A DNA stretch of 64,000 bases. It comes from Dacryopinax spathularia. Its lineage: Eukaryota > Basidiomycota > Dacrymycetes > Dacrymycetales > Dacrymycetaceae. The notes under the pieces were generated by a model. The model was not told where the DNA came from and ran no database searches. It saw nothing but the letters and a program-made list of their open reading frames with translations. Shown in pieces: positions 1-11,969 of this stretch (position 1 is the stretch's first letter; each line of letters starts with the position of its first letter). The stretch spans positions 2,542,001 through 2,606,000 of the forward strand of contig JBBPFI010000003.1 in NCBI GenBank assembly GCA_037974965.1. Reading direction: 5' to 3'. The position numbers were made by a program, and so were the translations under genes.

Positions 1-152
1 TGAAAATCTCGCATACTGGCCACATCAGGGGTCCCTCTCTCCCAAGAACGCAATCGGGCGCCGACCATTTCGGACACGACCCCTCCTCCCAGACCCAAAA
101 CCCGGTCCGGCTCTCGAGTCGACGACGTGCCGCTCCAGCCTCACCCTCCTCC

Positions 153-442
153 TCACTTGCTTAGCTTCTTTTCGGTGAAGAGCACATGACGCTTGGCTGC
201 GACGTGGGAGATAAGCGGCCATATGGTGCTGAACGAGATGTGAAGGCCTCACCTTTAGGGTCGTACTTGATTTGGGAGAGCTTCGCGGATGTTCGAGGAC
301 GTGAGCGGACGTAGAAGTATCCCGTCTCCGCCGTGCTAACGAGCTTCACCAGTAACGTCCTATATACAGAGGGCATGTCAGAAAGGCAATAGATAGTACC
401 GATAAGGATGGATGCTGCGTACCGTGCTTTTGCTTTCGCCAT
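153..442 (-). CDS. Mitochondrial large-subunit ribosomal protein bL33m
   Basis: Three exons on the minus strand: 442-423, 359-253 and 196-153. They join to a 56-residue protein that starts MAKAKARTLLVKL, continues through GYFYVRSRPR, and ends HVLFTEKKLSK. This is the full length and pattern of the bL33 family (yeast MRPL39 type), a small basic protein of the mitochondrial large ribosomal subunit. Both introns are GT-AG (63 and 56 nt) and splicing restores the conserved KYDPK-AKRHVLF stretch. An in-frame ATG further upstream (520) would add 26 residues, but the family normally begins at MAKAK, so 442 is preferred. It is divergent from the MTG1-like gene. The family call is firm; expression is not shown. 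Confidence 0.9.
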
Positions 443-635
443 TGCAGTATGACCAGACGGGTTGTCGAGGTCGAGGAGATGGTCGTTGGGCGCAAATGAG
501 TGAGGGACCCTATCGGACATATTGTGCCGTCATAACTCCGTAAACGCGCTCCGTACCAAATTTGTGAGGACGACGAGCTCGAGTTGAAGGCAGCGACCGC
601 GATATTCTCTCCACGAAAACGCCTTAGACCTGCTC
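443..635. promoter_or_regulatory. Shared divergent promoter region of bL33m and MTG1-like gene
   Basis: Only 193 bp (295 bp if the downstream MTG1 start is used) separate the two divergent start codons, so both promoters must lie here or overlap the 5' ends. I see no clear TATA box. Inference only: both products act on the mitochondrial large ribosomal subunit, so co-regulation would make sense. Confidence 0.4.
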
Positions 636-2079
636 TTGTTGTGCTGGAACCAACTTCGTACTGATATATTGCGCCGTGTCTACTACTACTTTTCGACGAG
701 GTCCACCTTCCTTAGGTCGACACCGCTCGACACTCATATGCCCATCCTCCATGTCCCACCATTCCCCTTCCCGCCGAGTCCGCCATCATGGTACGCCGGC
801 CACATGGCGGCGTTCATCAACGCCCTACCAAAGATCCTGTCGAACACGTCAATAGTGCTAGAAGCACGTGATGCCCGACTGCCGTTGACTTCTGTCAACC
901 CGGCATTCGAGCACGCTTTGCAGAGGTACTGGATGAATGCGGAACTTGAGGGGAAGGAGAGGATCATCGTGTATACGAAGAGGGATCTGGCGGACAGGAG
1001 ATACGAGGAGGTGAGTGCCAACCCTGTTCTTTCTGCTCACAATTGCTGACCTACGAGGTAGCCCTTGACGAAGGCTTTCGAGAAATACGCCGGCCAGAAA
1101 CTGCTCTTCGCGGACACTGGCAAGCCCGGCGACGTCAAAAGGATCATGTCGACTATTGCAGGTTCGTATATGCACATACACCGCTACGGCGTACTGACGC
1201 AGGCTAGGTATGGCCAAGAAGCACGAAGAAGTGCATCGTCGAGCCGAGCTTCTGGTCGTCGGCATGCCAAACGTGGGCAAATCTACACTCTTGAACGCGT
1301 TGCGCAATAGCGGCATCTCAAAGGGTATGTTTGTCTACCCATGCTCTCTTGTCAGGTACTCACTCGCATGCAGGCAAAGCTTTCCGCACGAGCGCTACAG
1401 CCGGACTCACCCGCAAGTTCACAAGCCACGTCAAGATCCACGAAGAGCCCGATATCTACGTGAGCGACACGCCGGGCGTGATGGTCCCATATCTTGGGCG
1501 AGGAACCGCAGGCTCAGAAAAGGGCATGAAGTTAGCCGTAACCGGTACGTATATGCGCTCCTTTTGTGCATGTATGCGCGCTAACTGGTTGTAGCTGGGA
1601 TTAAGGAAAACCTGTACGATCCGCAGATGCTTGCTGCATATCTTCTCCATCTCCTACCGATCACGACCAAGCTCCCATTCAGCATCCCACATCCGTATCA
1701 AGCGCTCCTTTCAGGAGACTTCAACCCGTACGAGATCCCCGCGGGCCAACAGCGTCCGCCAAATTTCCTCGAAGCGCTCGCTTCCCGACTCGGTAGGTTG
1801 GAGAAGGGCGGTATACCCGATACGGCAGCTGCGTCGGTTTGGCTGCTCGACTGGTTCCGGAAGGGCGGGGCCGGGAGGTGGACAAGTGACTTTGAAGAGC
1901 TTGGAGGGCTGGAGGGGGTTGACCAGGGAGTGCGGAGGTGGGTAGAGGGTGGGATGGGCGTTATTGGCGAGGAAGGGGGGAGTCAGAACCAGGAGAAGAA
2001 GAAGCGGTTGGCGGAGCGCAGGCAGAAGAGGCTGGAAAGGTGGAAGAAGATGCATGGCGCGAAGGCTGTCGCGAGTTGA
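636..2079 (+). CDS. MTG1: MTG1/RbgA-type mitochondrial ribosome-assembly GTPase
   Basis: Five exons: 636-1010, 1062-1161, 1208-1324, 1374-1544 and 1595-2079, about 415 aa. The GTPase motifs are in circularly permuted order: a G4-like YTKRD in exon 1, then the P-loop GMPNVGKST in exon 3, then DTPG in exon 4. That order, with the early WYAGHM..FIN segment, is typical of the YlqF/RbgA/MTG1 family, which acts late in assembly of the mitochondrial large subunit. The start at 636 gives a basic, hydroxyl-rich N-terminus that could be a mitochondrial presequence. An in-frame ATG at 738 would give about 381 aa and is the alternative. The C-terminus is lysine/arginine rich. Intron phases all agree (0,1,1,1). 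Confidence 0.88.
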
Positions 2080-2794
2080 CGGCTTTACGCCTTCACAAGT
2101 CAATTCGTCTACCACCTACGTGGTTCGACAGAGTGGTTTTGGTCACCATGATCATTCCACGCCGTTTCGCCTTGGCACAAGCGTGACCAGCGCCTGCTGT
2201 CGGGCCGAGTCACATCAGGCAAAGATGGCTGCCTGCACTTCGACATGGCACATATCGCGCTTGGAACTCCAGGCACGCCGAAATCTCGCAGTCATGTCGG
2301 TCGACTCTATGACTCGTACTTGAGGATGCCGCTCGCAGCCCAGCGACGAGCTGCCTACTCCTATCTTACCGATACTCGCTAACATCTCACGTCCAACGAG
2401 CACTAAGATATACCTGTAGCACCCCTTCAATGTAACAAATCCACATGAATGTCATTAACCTTCCTCAAGGAAGGAGCATAACCAGAACATGAGCCGAGAA
2501 CACAGAACAAAAGCACAGGAGAGGACAAGGTACGAGAAACGCGTCAGAAGCGTGAAGAGCGTGAAAGAGCAAAATGGATGTGTGGATGTGTGGATGTATG
2601 GGTGTATGAAGGGTGAGATGTGTGTGTGATGGAGTGAGATGCATGAGTACGATGGAGATGCATGGGCATGATAGTGGCAGTCGTGATGGTTGGAAAACTG
2701 ACTCGGAAGTGAATGGTGGACGCAGGAAGATAGATCCTAAACAGGACTAGCAACCTGAACGGGCCTTTGCGGCGCCTTGCTCGACGGATCGGGT
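2080..2794. other. Intergenic region between convergent genes
   Basis: About 715 bp between the end of the MTG1-like gene and the end of the minus-strand coiled-coil gene. It should contain both 3' untranslated regions. A simple GGATGTGT-type repeat lies at about 2575-2640. I see no further gene. Confidence 0.6.
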
Positions 2795-5189
2795 TCAAGC
2801 GGCTACTGTCGGAACCGGCACTCCTTGCTCGTCGTCGGTAGGTGATTTCTCCGACCCTCCAGGCGCCTCAGACGTGGCAGAAGCAGCCGATACGCCGGAA
2901 GCGCCCGTATTCACCCTACTCAACCCCCCCTCTCCCTCATGCTCCCCCACCTCCGAATACACACTCTCAGTCCTCCCCTTCCCTCCCCTTCCCTCCCTCT
3001 CCTCTTCTTTCACCACCACTGCCTCCTTCCCCGCACTATCAACCGACTTGGGGGCCTCCGCCCCTGTGGTCACCACACTCTCACCCGCAGCCTTCCTAGG
3101 CTCCAGCGTCGACCCACTAGCGGGCGGAGACCCGCTCTCCGGACTAGCCGACAACGGCCCGGGCAGCTCCACCTCCTCTCCGCCCTCAGCACCTTCGGCA
3201 CCTTCGGCACCTTCAGCACCAACATCATCCCTACTCAACACATCCAGCGCGAGCGGACTAGGCTGCGTAGGCGTATGCGAATGACTCGTCCTTCTCAGGC
3301 TGGAGATCGAGTCCCTTCGCTGAGCCAGTTTTCGGGCTGGGTTGGTGGGGATCGGGTCGGGGCGATCTCGGTCGGGACGCTTGACGGGGTATGGGGGTGG
3401 AGGGGGAGGAGGGGGGATGGGGGGGTATTGAGAGGGGTGCGGGGAGCTGTTTGGAGAGGGCAGAGGGAGAGGAAGAGGGAGAGGGAGGGAATGGAGCGAG
3501 GGAGGGGAAGAGGGGTCGTAGAGGGATGCGGAGGCGCTTGACGAGCTCGAGATGCTCGTCGCTGTTGGTCGGCGGTGGTGGTTGTGCGTGCTTGGGGCGC
3601 TAGCAGTTGTACCTCCATTCCCATTGCCGTTTCCATTTCCGTTGCTGTTGGAATTCGGAATGCCAGGACCAAGACTGTTAGGCGTTACAGCAGGCGGCGA
3701 GGCCCCCGGACTCCCTCCCCCATTCGAGGACCCAACCTGCGTAGCGAGCGGCAACGGGCCAGGGAAAGCCGAAGGCAAGGGCAGCGGCAGAGTAAGCCCA
3801 GGATCAGGCGTCTTCCGTCCGCTGTTTCCCCTCTCCAGCCCTCCGTTCCCAGCCGCACCCGGACCCGCGCCTACACCATAGCCGTTGCCGGAATAAGAAT
3901 ATCCAACAGGCGCACTATCTCTCCCTCCTCCCCCTCCCCCTCCCCTCCCGCCTCCGCCAGACGGCTGCCGCCCAGAAGGCGCCACGGGCGCGCTCCACGC
4001 TCCGCTACTCAACCAACTAGCAGCATCAAACCCAAAGCTGCTCGCTACGCTCGTCGGTCTCGTCGGCATCTCGCTCCCCGAATCTTCCCACCCTCTACTC
4101 CCCAGCCCTAAGTGACTGACACTGCCCCCGTCGCCGGCTGCTGCGCCCGGGCCGTACCCCACAAAACTCGCCCCTGAGAACCCGGCGATAGATGCCCCTG
4201 AGCCCGAGAGGGCGGACAGCTCGAGCAGGAGCTCGCGGTTTTCAGCTTTGATCGTCTCGACGAACTTTTCACTGATCATCAGTTCGAGCTGGACCGCGTC
4301 GAGGTCTCGTTGCGTGCTAGCGAGGGTGGTACGGAGGTCGTCAGCTTCGTGGAGGACGGCGGCGTGCGAGGCTTGAAGCGCTGAGAGGGTCTCTTCGAGC
4401 GACCTAATCCGAGCGAGTGCGGATGGTGGGTAGGGGGGTTCGTGCGAGCTGCCGGATGTTGAGGGCGAGAGGGAGGAGGAATCGCATTGCACGCCTTCGT
4501 CGACGTAGAATTTGTCCCTTTCGCGCTCGAGACGGTCGTCGGCTCTCCGGCTGCCGGCTGTGGCAGGCCGACTAGCACTCCCGCCCACGGGACCAGGTCG
4601 GATCGTATCGCTCCCCCTCTTCCTAATGCTCGGACTTGGCCGATACGTGCTCGTCTCCCCATCCGAGCCCGCGGCAGAGGGGGAAAGAGGGTGAAGGTCT
4701 TCGTCCTCCTCATCCTGGGAGAAAGAGAGCGGGTGAGGCTGGCTGTGGGACAGGGAGTGCGGAGATAGCGGGGTGTGAGGGTGGATATGGATCCTGGGTA
4801 GGGTCGGTGTAGGCGTAGAAGGTTCGGAGGATGTATGAGCTGTACTCTACACAATACGGTCAGCATATATGCGCCTTCCTGATGCAAGGAAGACATACCT
4901 GGTAAGCAGTATCCAACCCCTTCAAACTAACCTTCCTCGCCGCCCCTCCATTCCCCTCCCTCGCGCTCAGAAACGCATCCCCGCCCTCCTGCCCCTGCGC
5001 AGCAGCAGGCGAGTCGGGCGAAGAGAACTTGTCACCCTTCGGCGAGCGCAGGAAAGCGTGTTTCACGCGCGTGAACAGGCGGAGAGATTTGCCGTCTTTT
5101 GGTTCCTTTTGGTCTTTTTCTTTGGGGTTGTGGGAGTCGTTGCTGGGGATGGCGGAGAGGGCGGAGGGGTAGGTCTGGGAGTGGGGCAT
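2795..5189 (-). CDS. Disordered protein with one central coiled coil, function unknown
   Basis: Two exons, 5189-4899 and 4846-2795, join in phase 0 across a 52-nt GT-AG intron and give about 780 aa. The second exon stays open without any ATG at its beginning, which supports it being a continuation. The N-terminus is lysine/serine rich (LFTRVKHAFLR). A predicted coiled coil follows at roughly residues 225-300, with heptad-like ARIRSLEETLSAL and AVQLELMISEKFVETI. The remaining ~450 residues are glycine-, proline- and serine-rich low complexity with an acidic, alanine/glutamate-rich tail. No catalytic domain was recognised. It could be a scaffold or cytoskeletal/polarity protein, but that is a guess. 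Confidence 0.7.
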
Positions 5190-7387
5190 TTTGGTGAGTG
5201 GTGGGCCGAGCGATGGAGGCGATTTTGTGGGTTATGGTCGACGGCTATGCGTAGAAGATACGCAGGCGTGGGACGCGATGAGGTCGAGTACGATCAATCG
5301 TGAGGTCGACGCCTAGTCGCTAGTAGGTTGCTAGTCCGAGTTGAAGTTGAACAGAAGCAGAGATCCACGTCGCGCGGGTATATAGAAACCCCTCCTGACA
5401 AAAAGCGGCACCTCACCACTTCTAGTCAATAAGCGGTCGTGCGGCTACTGCAGCTCCAATCAACAGCTCTTTCGCATGCTGGCCTTGGTCGGGTCGTTGG
5501 TCGTTATATTGTCGTCAGCAAGACAGTACGTCGCCAAGCTGCTGGAGAGCACAGCTGCGATATGACGAGGTGGGGAGATGAGTTGACGAGCTGAAGAGAG
5601 CTACGCTACCGCTCTGCGGGCAGAGGGAGGGTTGATCGAGTTTTGATCGGCTCGTGAGCCGAGTGACTGAACGAGGCGAACCGCTACCGACTCTATCGAC
5701 CAGCTGACCCCTTCACGGGCAAGAGAAGGGATGTCGACGATGCGGGGCAGAAGGCGGGCGGTAGGCGAAGATGAGGAAGGAGGGAAGCGTGCGTTGTGGG
5801 AGTCGTAGGGGTACGCTGAGGGTGTGTGTGAGACGCGTGTTTTTCGTCCCCCTTCGTTGGTGGGTGAGTTCCGCGCGGAGTGATCGGTTGAATGAGTCTG
5901 TGGTGACGAGTCTGAGAGGACGAGGCTAAGGATAGCAGCTTGGGCTGTCACGAGAAGGGTGTTGTAAGCTCGAGAGAGAAGGTAACCTTCCCTCCCAGCA
6001 CGTCCCACCGTCACCGTATCCTACTCGCACTGGCTGAGAAGAGGAGGAGGAGGACAAGAGATGCCGAGAGGAGCCGTGGCAGTCTCTGTGTCTCAGCAGG
6101 AGAGCTATTCAGGGGACTGGCCTGGCCCAAATGACGGGGGTGGATGACGAGCCCCCGATTCCGCGGGAATGAAATGGGCGGGAAATGGGCACATTACGAC
6201 CCCTGGCCGAGACGCGCTAGGCCAGAAATGGGTTGGAACGTGCATCGCGTCCTATTGGTGTTCGCATCTGCTGCTAAAACGAGATTGTTGGGCGATTGAT
6301 GAACTAATGGTTTGTATTACTATGGTGGCTAGTCATACCGCACTGGTGGACTGCGCTGATGGGCTGCGCTGGTTAGGTGATGTACAGTTCGAGGCGTAAT
6401 GTCGTACGCGTCCTCCCCATCAACGGGCCGTTTACGTACGCGTTGTCATTTATCCCATCACTCCTGTGTTGCAGAAGTAGTATCCGCCTGGGCAACACGT
6501 CAACTGAAAGGGAGTAGCTCGACGGCTGAGCATGTCGTGTTCTTATCGGTATAATTTGTAAATGTTCCAGTAGGAACAGAATGGAATCCGCTGCTGTTGG
6601 CTTCGAAGCAGTGGACTTCGTGCGAAAGACCATCAAAAACGCGTCTCAAAACGCCAGGCGGAACCCATTCACCGCTTTCTAATTTTGAGAGGACACTGTC
6701 AGCAACGACAAGACTGATGGAGAGCTGGTTTGCTGGATGTGATGGAGCATTTTGGGCATCGATGTGCGCTTCGACTTGAACACACTGTTCCACACTTCCG
6801 CAAGTAGCGGATTCTTGCTTCATCTGACGGTTTCCCTCTCTTTTCTCCTTTCCGTTTTCGATTCCTTTTCCCTACTCTTTGACGAATGATATCCCTGGAG
6901 TTGGTGTGCTCGATGTCAACCCCAACGACGTCGACGCGGTAGCTGGACCTTCGCGCATGAGCGCGTCTCCGACCCTCTCTTGTCGACCGACGGTTCCCAC
7001 GCAAGCCAGTCAGATTGCCAACCCCCCACCCACATCCTTCACCACCCACCCCACCCTCCCCCAACGGCTAATAATATCTACACCCTCCTCCCACCAATCC
7101 CTACAAGCCAGACGAACGGGCAGCCCTCAGCGAATGAATACAAAAGAGGGCACTAACGCCTACGCTGAGTTCAGGCTCATCGATCTCCCGCTGCTTTGCA
7201 CCCCGCGTCCGGGACCGCGTCAACTCTCGTCCATACCCTCTCAAGGAGCACAACGTTCATCCAGGAATGGAGAAGTACAAGTACCCCGCACCTCCGCCCT
7301 CTGCCTCTGCTTTCCAGCCTCCCTGAACCGACCCCGCTCCTCGTACCTTCGTCCTAAGCTAAGCTAAGTTGAGAGAGAGAAAGCGCG
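5190..7387. other. Long intergenic region
   Basis: About 2.2 kb. It should hold the upstream regions of two divergent genes: the coiled-coil gene (-) and the aldo/keto reductase (+). A TATA-like stretch lies at about 5379-5386 on the minus strand, ~190 bp before the coiled-coil gene. Just before 7388 the plus strand is pyrimidine-rich, as is common ahead of fungal start sites. Scattered open frames (for example 6500-6823 minus) have no recognisable features. Confidence 0.5.
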
Positions 7388-8793
7388 ATGGCAGCAACAG
7401 ACAAACCCCAAGTCACGTACCACCGGCTAGGCAAGAGCGGCCTACGCGTGTCCAACCCCATCCTGGGATGCATGTCCTTCGGCCCCGAAGAGTGGGGTGT
7501 ACGTCCCCTCCCTCCTCCCCCCCCTCCTTCCCTCTTCCCTGTTTTCTATGAGGTTGTGTGCAAGCGACAGGAGCTGATGAGGGTGTGCGGTAGAAATGGG
7601 TCATTAATGAGGATAAGGCGCTGCCTTTGTTGAAGGCGGCTTGGGATAGGGGCGTCACGAGTTGGGACACTGCGAACGTACGCTCTCTTTCCCGCCCTGG
7701 GGTGTGCTTGCACTGAGAGAGGCATTGCAGATCTACAGCAACGGCGAAAGCGAGCGCATCATCGCCAAAGCTCTCAAGAAGGTGCGTCCTCCCATCCCAT
7801 CCTCTTCGTTGCGAGCGCTAGGTGTAGATGTTGACCAAAGGGGGCAGTACAACATCCCTCGCTCCAAAGTAGTAATCATGACCAAATGCTATTTCCTCGT
7901 CGGCGACACCCCCGGCCAACACACGCTGTTCAACCCCGAGCTCCAGAACCAGCGGGACTACGTGAACCAAGCCGGTCTTTCCCGCTCTGCAATATTCAAC
8001 CAAGTCGAAGCCTCGCTCGCAAGGCTCGAGACGGAGTATATCGACCTCCTGCAGATTCATCGTGCGGATCCGAATACCCCTGCGGAGGAGACGATGTGCG
8101 CCTTGAACGACTTGGTCAGGGCGGGGAAAGTGCGGTATATTGGCGCGTCGACGATGTGGGCGTGGCAGTTGGCCGAATACAATAATGTGGCGGAGAGGAA
8201 TGGATGGACGAAGTTCGTGAGTATGCAGAGCCAGTATTCGCTGCTTTATAGGGAGGAGGAGAGGGAGATGAACGCGTACTGTAATTATCATGGGTTGGGG
8301 TTGATCCCTTGGGGACCTGTGGCGAATGGGTGCGCATGTACTTTCTTTATTCTGATATTTGGCATTCTAACGCGTTGGATGTAGGCACCTGGCGCGCCCG
8401 CTCGGGCAGGAAAGCACAAGGAGCGAAGGCACAAAAGGCACGCCGTTCGAGCTCAAGCATTCCGACGCAGACAAGGAGATCATCAACCGCGTCGAAGAGC
8501 TCGCAAAGAAGAAAGGATGGAAGATGGCCCAGGTCGCGCTGGCTTGGATCAACACGAAGGTCACCGCGCCGATCGTTGGTATCAGCTCGGTGCGTTCTCC
8601 TAGTAAACCTCGTTGCCGATATTGATCAAGTGCGTGTAGCCGGAGCGCCTGGAAGAGGCCATTATTCCGAATAAGACGCTCACGCCGGAGGAGATCAAGT
8701 ACCTTGAGGAGCCGTACGTTCCTCTCCTCTCTTTCCGGTTGTCTAGCTGATCACTCGGGCAGATATCAACCCAAGCCTGTCTTTGGCCAGTAG
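7388..8793 (+). CDS. Aldo/keto reductase
   Basis: Seven exons: 7388-7498, 7594-7677, 7731-7781, 7848-8329, 8385-8589, 8640-8713 and 8763-8793, giving 345 aa. The catalytic tetrad of the AKR superfamily is present: Asp and Tyr in WDTANIYSNG, Lys in VIMTKCYF and His in [22 protein letters not shown] and WGPVANGHLARP are typical of the fungal aryl-alcohol dehydrogenase / norsolorinic-acid-reductase-like subgroup. These are NADPH-dependent, usually cytosolic reductases of aldehydes and ketones, including aromatic ones. The exact substrate cannot be read from the sequence. The last exon is only 31 nt but restores the conserved PKPVFGQ-like tail. All intron phases agree. Confidence 0.9.
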
Positions 8794-10237
8794 ATGCACG
8801 TCGGTGATGATCTCTCGTGTCGTCTTTGAGGGTTCAATCAATCTCGATGCGTCTGCCTTGGCTCGCATGGCGTGTCGGATCGGTCTCAGCTTGTCAGACG
8901 GCGCCCAGGCCTCTCCTCCCTGCTGCGTACGACGAGCGTGACATGCTTACATCGAGAATAATCACCTTTTCCCACCCCTGAATGCGGGGTACCCAACCAT
9001 CCGGGGCGCTCCGCACACCCAGAGCACCGAGCGTGGGACTGCTCCGCAAAGCAGTGCGGGAATGTTTCACGTTTCAAGCTTCTCTGGCGGGTCACTGCGG
9101 GGTGACGAGTGCGGGGAACTGAATTAATGACCTTGCTTTCCGCGACATTGTCGATATCTAAGCGCTCATCCTGCCTTCCTGCTTCGGGTTAGAGAAAAGC
9201 AGCATAAGCTCAGCATCAAGGTGTCGTGTGACGTTCCTCTCTGGGTTCAGGGGTACAAGGTGACCCGGCATTGCCCGACCTTGCATTCCAGAGACACCAC
9301 CTTGCCAATTCTGGATTTGTCCATCGTGCTTGTGCTCAGGGTCTGCTAGCGATCGGTGGATATAGTGGAGCGCAACCTTTGTTCCTAATTAGATGGTGAT
9401 CGACGGATTGCGTGACCCTTACAGCCTTTCAGGGCATGCAAAGCGGGAAAGACCGGGAAGGTCCTTGCTCAGTCTGATATGTCAAAGCCTTTTCATGTCG
9501 TTAATCGCCGACGATGAATGGCGATATGAGATCATCAGAGCCTGCGGGCGTTCGTGTTATCGACGACGCGAGGGCGTGTGAAGATCCATTTAGCCAAGAG
9601 GAAGAAGGTGGTGAGGGAGCTTATGCCCGAGAGCGTGGGGTGAGGGTTATGGCTTATGTTGAGCCTGATTTGGACGATGAAGTTGCAGGATGAGTAATAC
9701 GTGTACTGTTGGGATTGTGGGGTGTTTGCTGGCGGGCCATACGATGTTGGTTGTGGTTAGCGCAAGTTCGGTGTCTATTGTACCGATTTCCCGAGCAGGA
9801 CTAGGTTGCTCTACGCTCGCTACTGGCATTTAGAGAGAGATGACTACGGACGGTTTAGAGGGCGCAGTTTGGCGGGGGAGAAGATGAGACGCTCACGGAG
9901 GAACAACGAGCCGAAAGGGGAAGTGAGTCCGAGGGAAAAGGAAGACCTTCAAGTTGGGTTTGTGGGGGGACCTGGTGACCCCGGACGAAAGGGACATCAC
10001 ATGATGCGACCGTTGTGCGGGTTCCGACCTTGGCTGCCCTTCGCTTCGGATGTCCAGCACCACACAACCCACCCAACCAACCGGAGCTCGCCATGGCTGA
10101 CCCCCCTCCACCCATATAACCCCATCGTCCCACCAATCCACGCCCCCCCTTCCTCGAGGAACCTCTTCATCCTCCCCTCACTCCTAGCGCATACAGCCCT
10201 CTCTCTCCCTCTTGCCATCACCTAACCTCATCTAACA
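8794..10237. other. Intergenic region with a likely TATA box near 10113
   Basis: About 1.4 kb upstream of the first aldehyde dehydrogenase. CATATAAC at 10113-10119, followed by a CT-rich stretch, is a plausible core promoter about 120 bp before the start codon at 10238. I see no gene in the rest. Confidence 0.5.
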
Positions 10238-11969
10238 ATGCCTACTCAGTTCAAGTACACCTTCGAGGCTCCCTGCCCATTCAAGGGCACAACCAACTTC
10301 TCGACTGGCATCTTCATCGATGGCAAGTTCGTCGATGGCTCAGAGGGCAAGACGATCGAGTGAGTCTGACTAACACTCGTCATCCGTTGATGAACATTGC
10401 TGACGAGGGTTACTGCATAGGGTCTTCAACCCCGCCACGGGCAAGAAGATCACCGACATCTCCGAGGGTACCCCCGCAGACGTCGACCATGCCGTCAAGG
10501 TCGCCCAGCGTACGTTCGACACCACCTGGGGCCTCAAGGTCCCTGGGTCCGAGCGTGGCCGTCTCCTGATGCGCCTCGCCGACCTGATCGAGCAGAACGC
10601 GGAGGAGCTCGCCGCTATTGAGTCCCTCGATAACGGCAAGGCGTACTCGATCGCCCTTGACTTCGATGTCAACCAGAGCGCCGCTGTCATCCGGTACTAC
10701 GGAGGCTGGGCTGACAAGATCCACGGCAAGACGATCGAGGTCGATGAGACCAAGTTCGCATACACTCTACACGAGCCAATCGGTGTCGTCGGCCAGATCA
10801 TCCCCTGGAACTTCCCTCGTACGTCCGCTTGCGTCCTGCTTATGTCAGTCTTGCTAATGTATGCGCAGTTTACATGTTCTCCTGGAAGATTGGCCCGGCA
10901 CTGGCGACCGGTAACACCATCGTCCTCAAGACTTCCGAGTTCACCCCTCTCTCCGCTCTCCGTGTATGCGCGCTCATCAACGAGGCCGGCTTCCCGCCTG
11001 GTACGGTGAACGTCATCACCGGCTACGGTAACACCGTCGGTGCTGCCATTGCTAGCCACCCGCACATCGAGAAGGTTGCCTTCACCGGCTCCACCCTCGT
11101 CGGCCGGTCGATCATGAAGGCTTCCGCCAACTCCAACCTGAAGAAGGTCACCCTCGAGCTCGGTGGCAAGTCCCCGAACATCATCTTCGACGATGCCAAC
11201 CTCGACGATGCCGTCAAGTGGACCGCCTTTGGTATCATGTTCAACCACGGCCAGTGCTGCTGCGCTGGCTCGCGTGTGTTTGTCCAGGAGAGGATCTACG
11301 ACAAGTTCATCGCCGCGTTCACCCAGCATATCAAGACCCTCAAGGTCGGCGACCCCATGGACCCAGATACCTTCCAGGGCCCGCAGGTCTCCCAGATCCA
11401 GTACGACCGTATCATGTCCTACATCAACTCTGGCAAGGAGGAGGGCGCGAAGCTGCTGACCGGCGGCGAGCGTCACGGCAACGAGGGCTACTACATCCAG
11501 CCCACCGTTTTCACCGACGTCAAGCCGAACATGAAGATCGTTCGCGAGGAGATCTTCGGGCCTGTCGTTGTTGTCCTCAAGTTCAAGGATGAGGACGACA
11601 TCATCGCCCAGGCCAACGATACAGTAAGCGAACCTTGCGAACCATCCTCTGCAACACTTGACTGACGACTTCTTCCTAGTTCTACGGTCTTGCCGCTGCC
11701 GTGTTCTCCCGTGATATCTCCCGCGCTATCGCTGTTGCCAGCCGCCTCCAAGCTGGTACCGTCTGGGTCAACTGCTACAACAAGCTCCACCCGCAGGTAC
11801 CGTTCGGCGGCTACAAGCAGTCCGGTATCGGTCGCGAGCTCGGCGAGTACGCTCTGCAGAACTACACCAACGTACGCGCTCTCCTCTCTCCCACTACCTT
11901 CCATTTACTGACACGCAAGCTCTACAGGTCAAGAGCGTCCAGATCAACATCGCCGGCCCGGCTCCTTGA
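10238..11969 (+). CDS. NAD(P)-dependent aldehyde dehydrogenase, copy 1
   Basis: Five exons: 10238-10359, 10421-10818, 10869-11623, 11680-11871 and 11928-11969, giving 502 aa, the usual class 1/2 ALDH length. The IPWNF cofactor-site segment, FTGST, the general-base glutamate in LELGGKSP, the catalytic cysteine in [12 protein letters not shown] and EIFGPV are all present. The family oxidises aldehydes to carboxylic acids with NAD(P)+. No targeting peptide is obvious, so it is probably cytosolic. It is the first of a tandem pair; the partner begins 1.3 kb downstream with nearly the same protein. Codon use here is strongly biased to C-ending codons (ATC, GTC, AAG), suggesting high expression, unlike the less biased second copy. 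Confidence 0.95.

Noticed and set aside
161-520. bL33m start at 520
   Set aside because: It would add an N-terminal extension not typical of the family. MAKAK at 442 is the normal start.
6500-6823. Possible small minus-strand gene
   Set aside because: A 107-codon open frame with no recognisable motif, splice partners or context. Not enough evidence.
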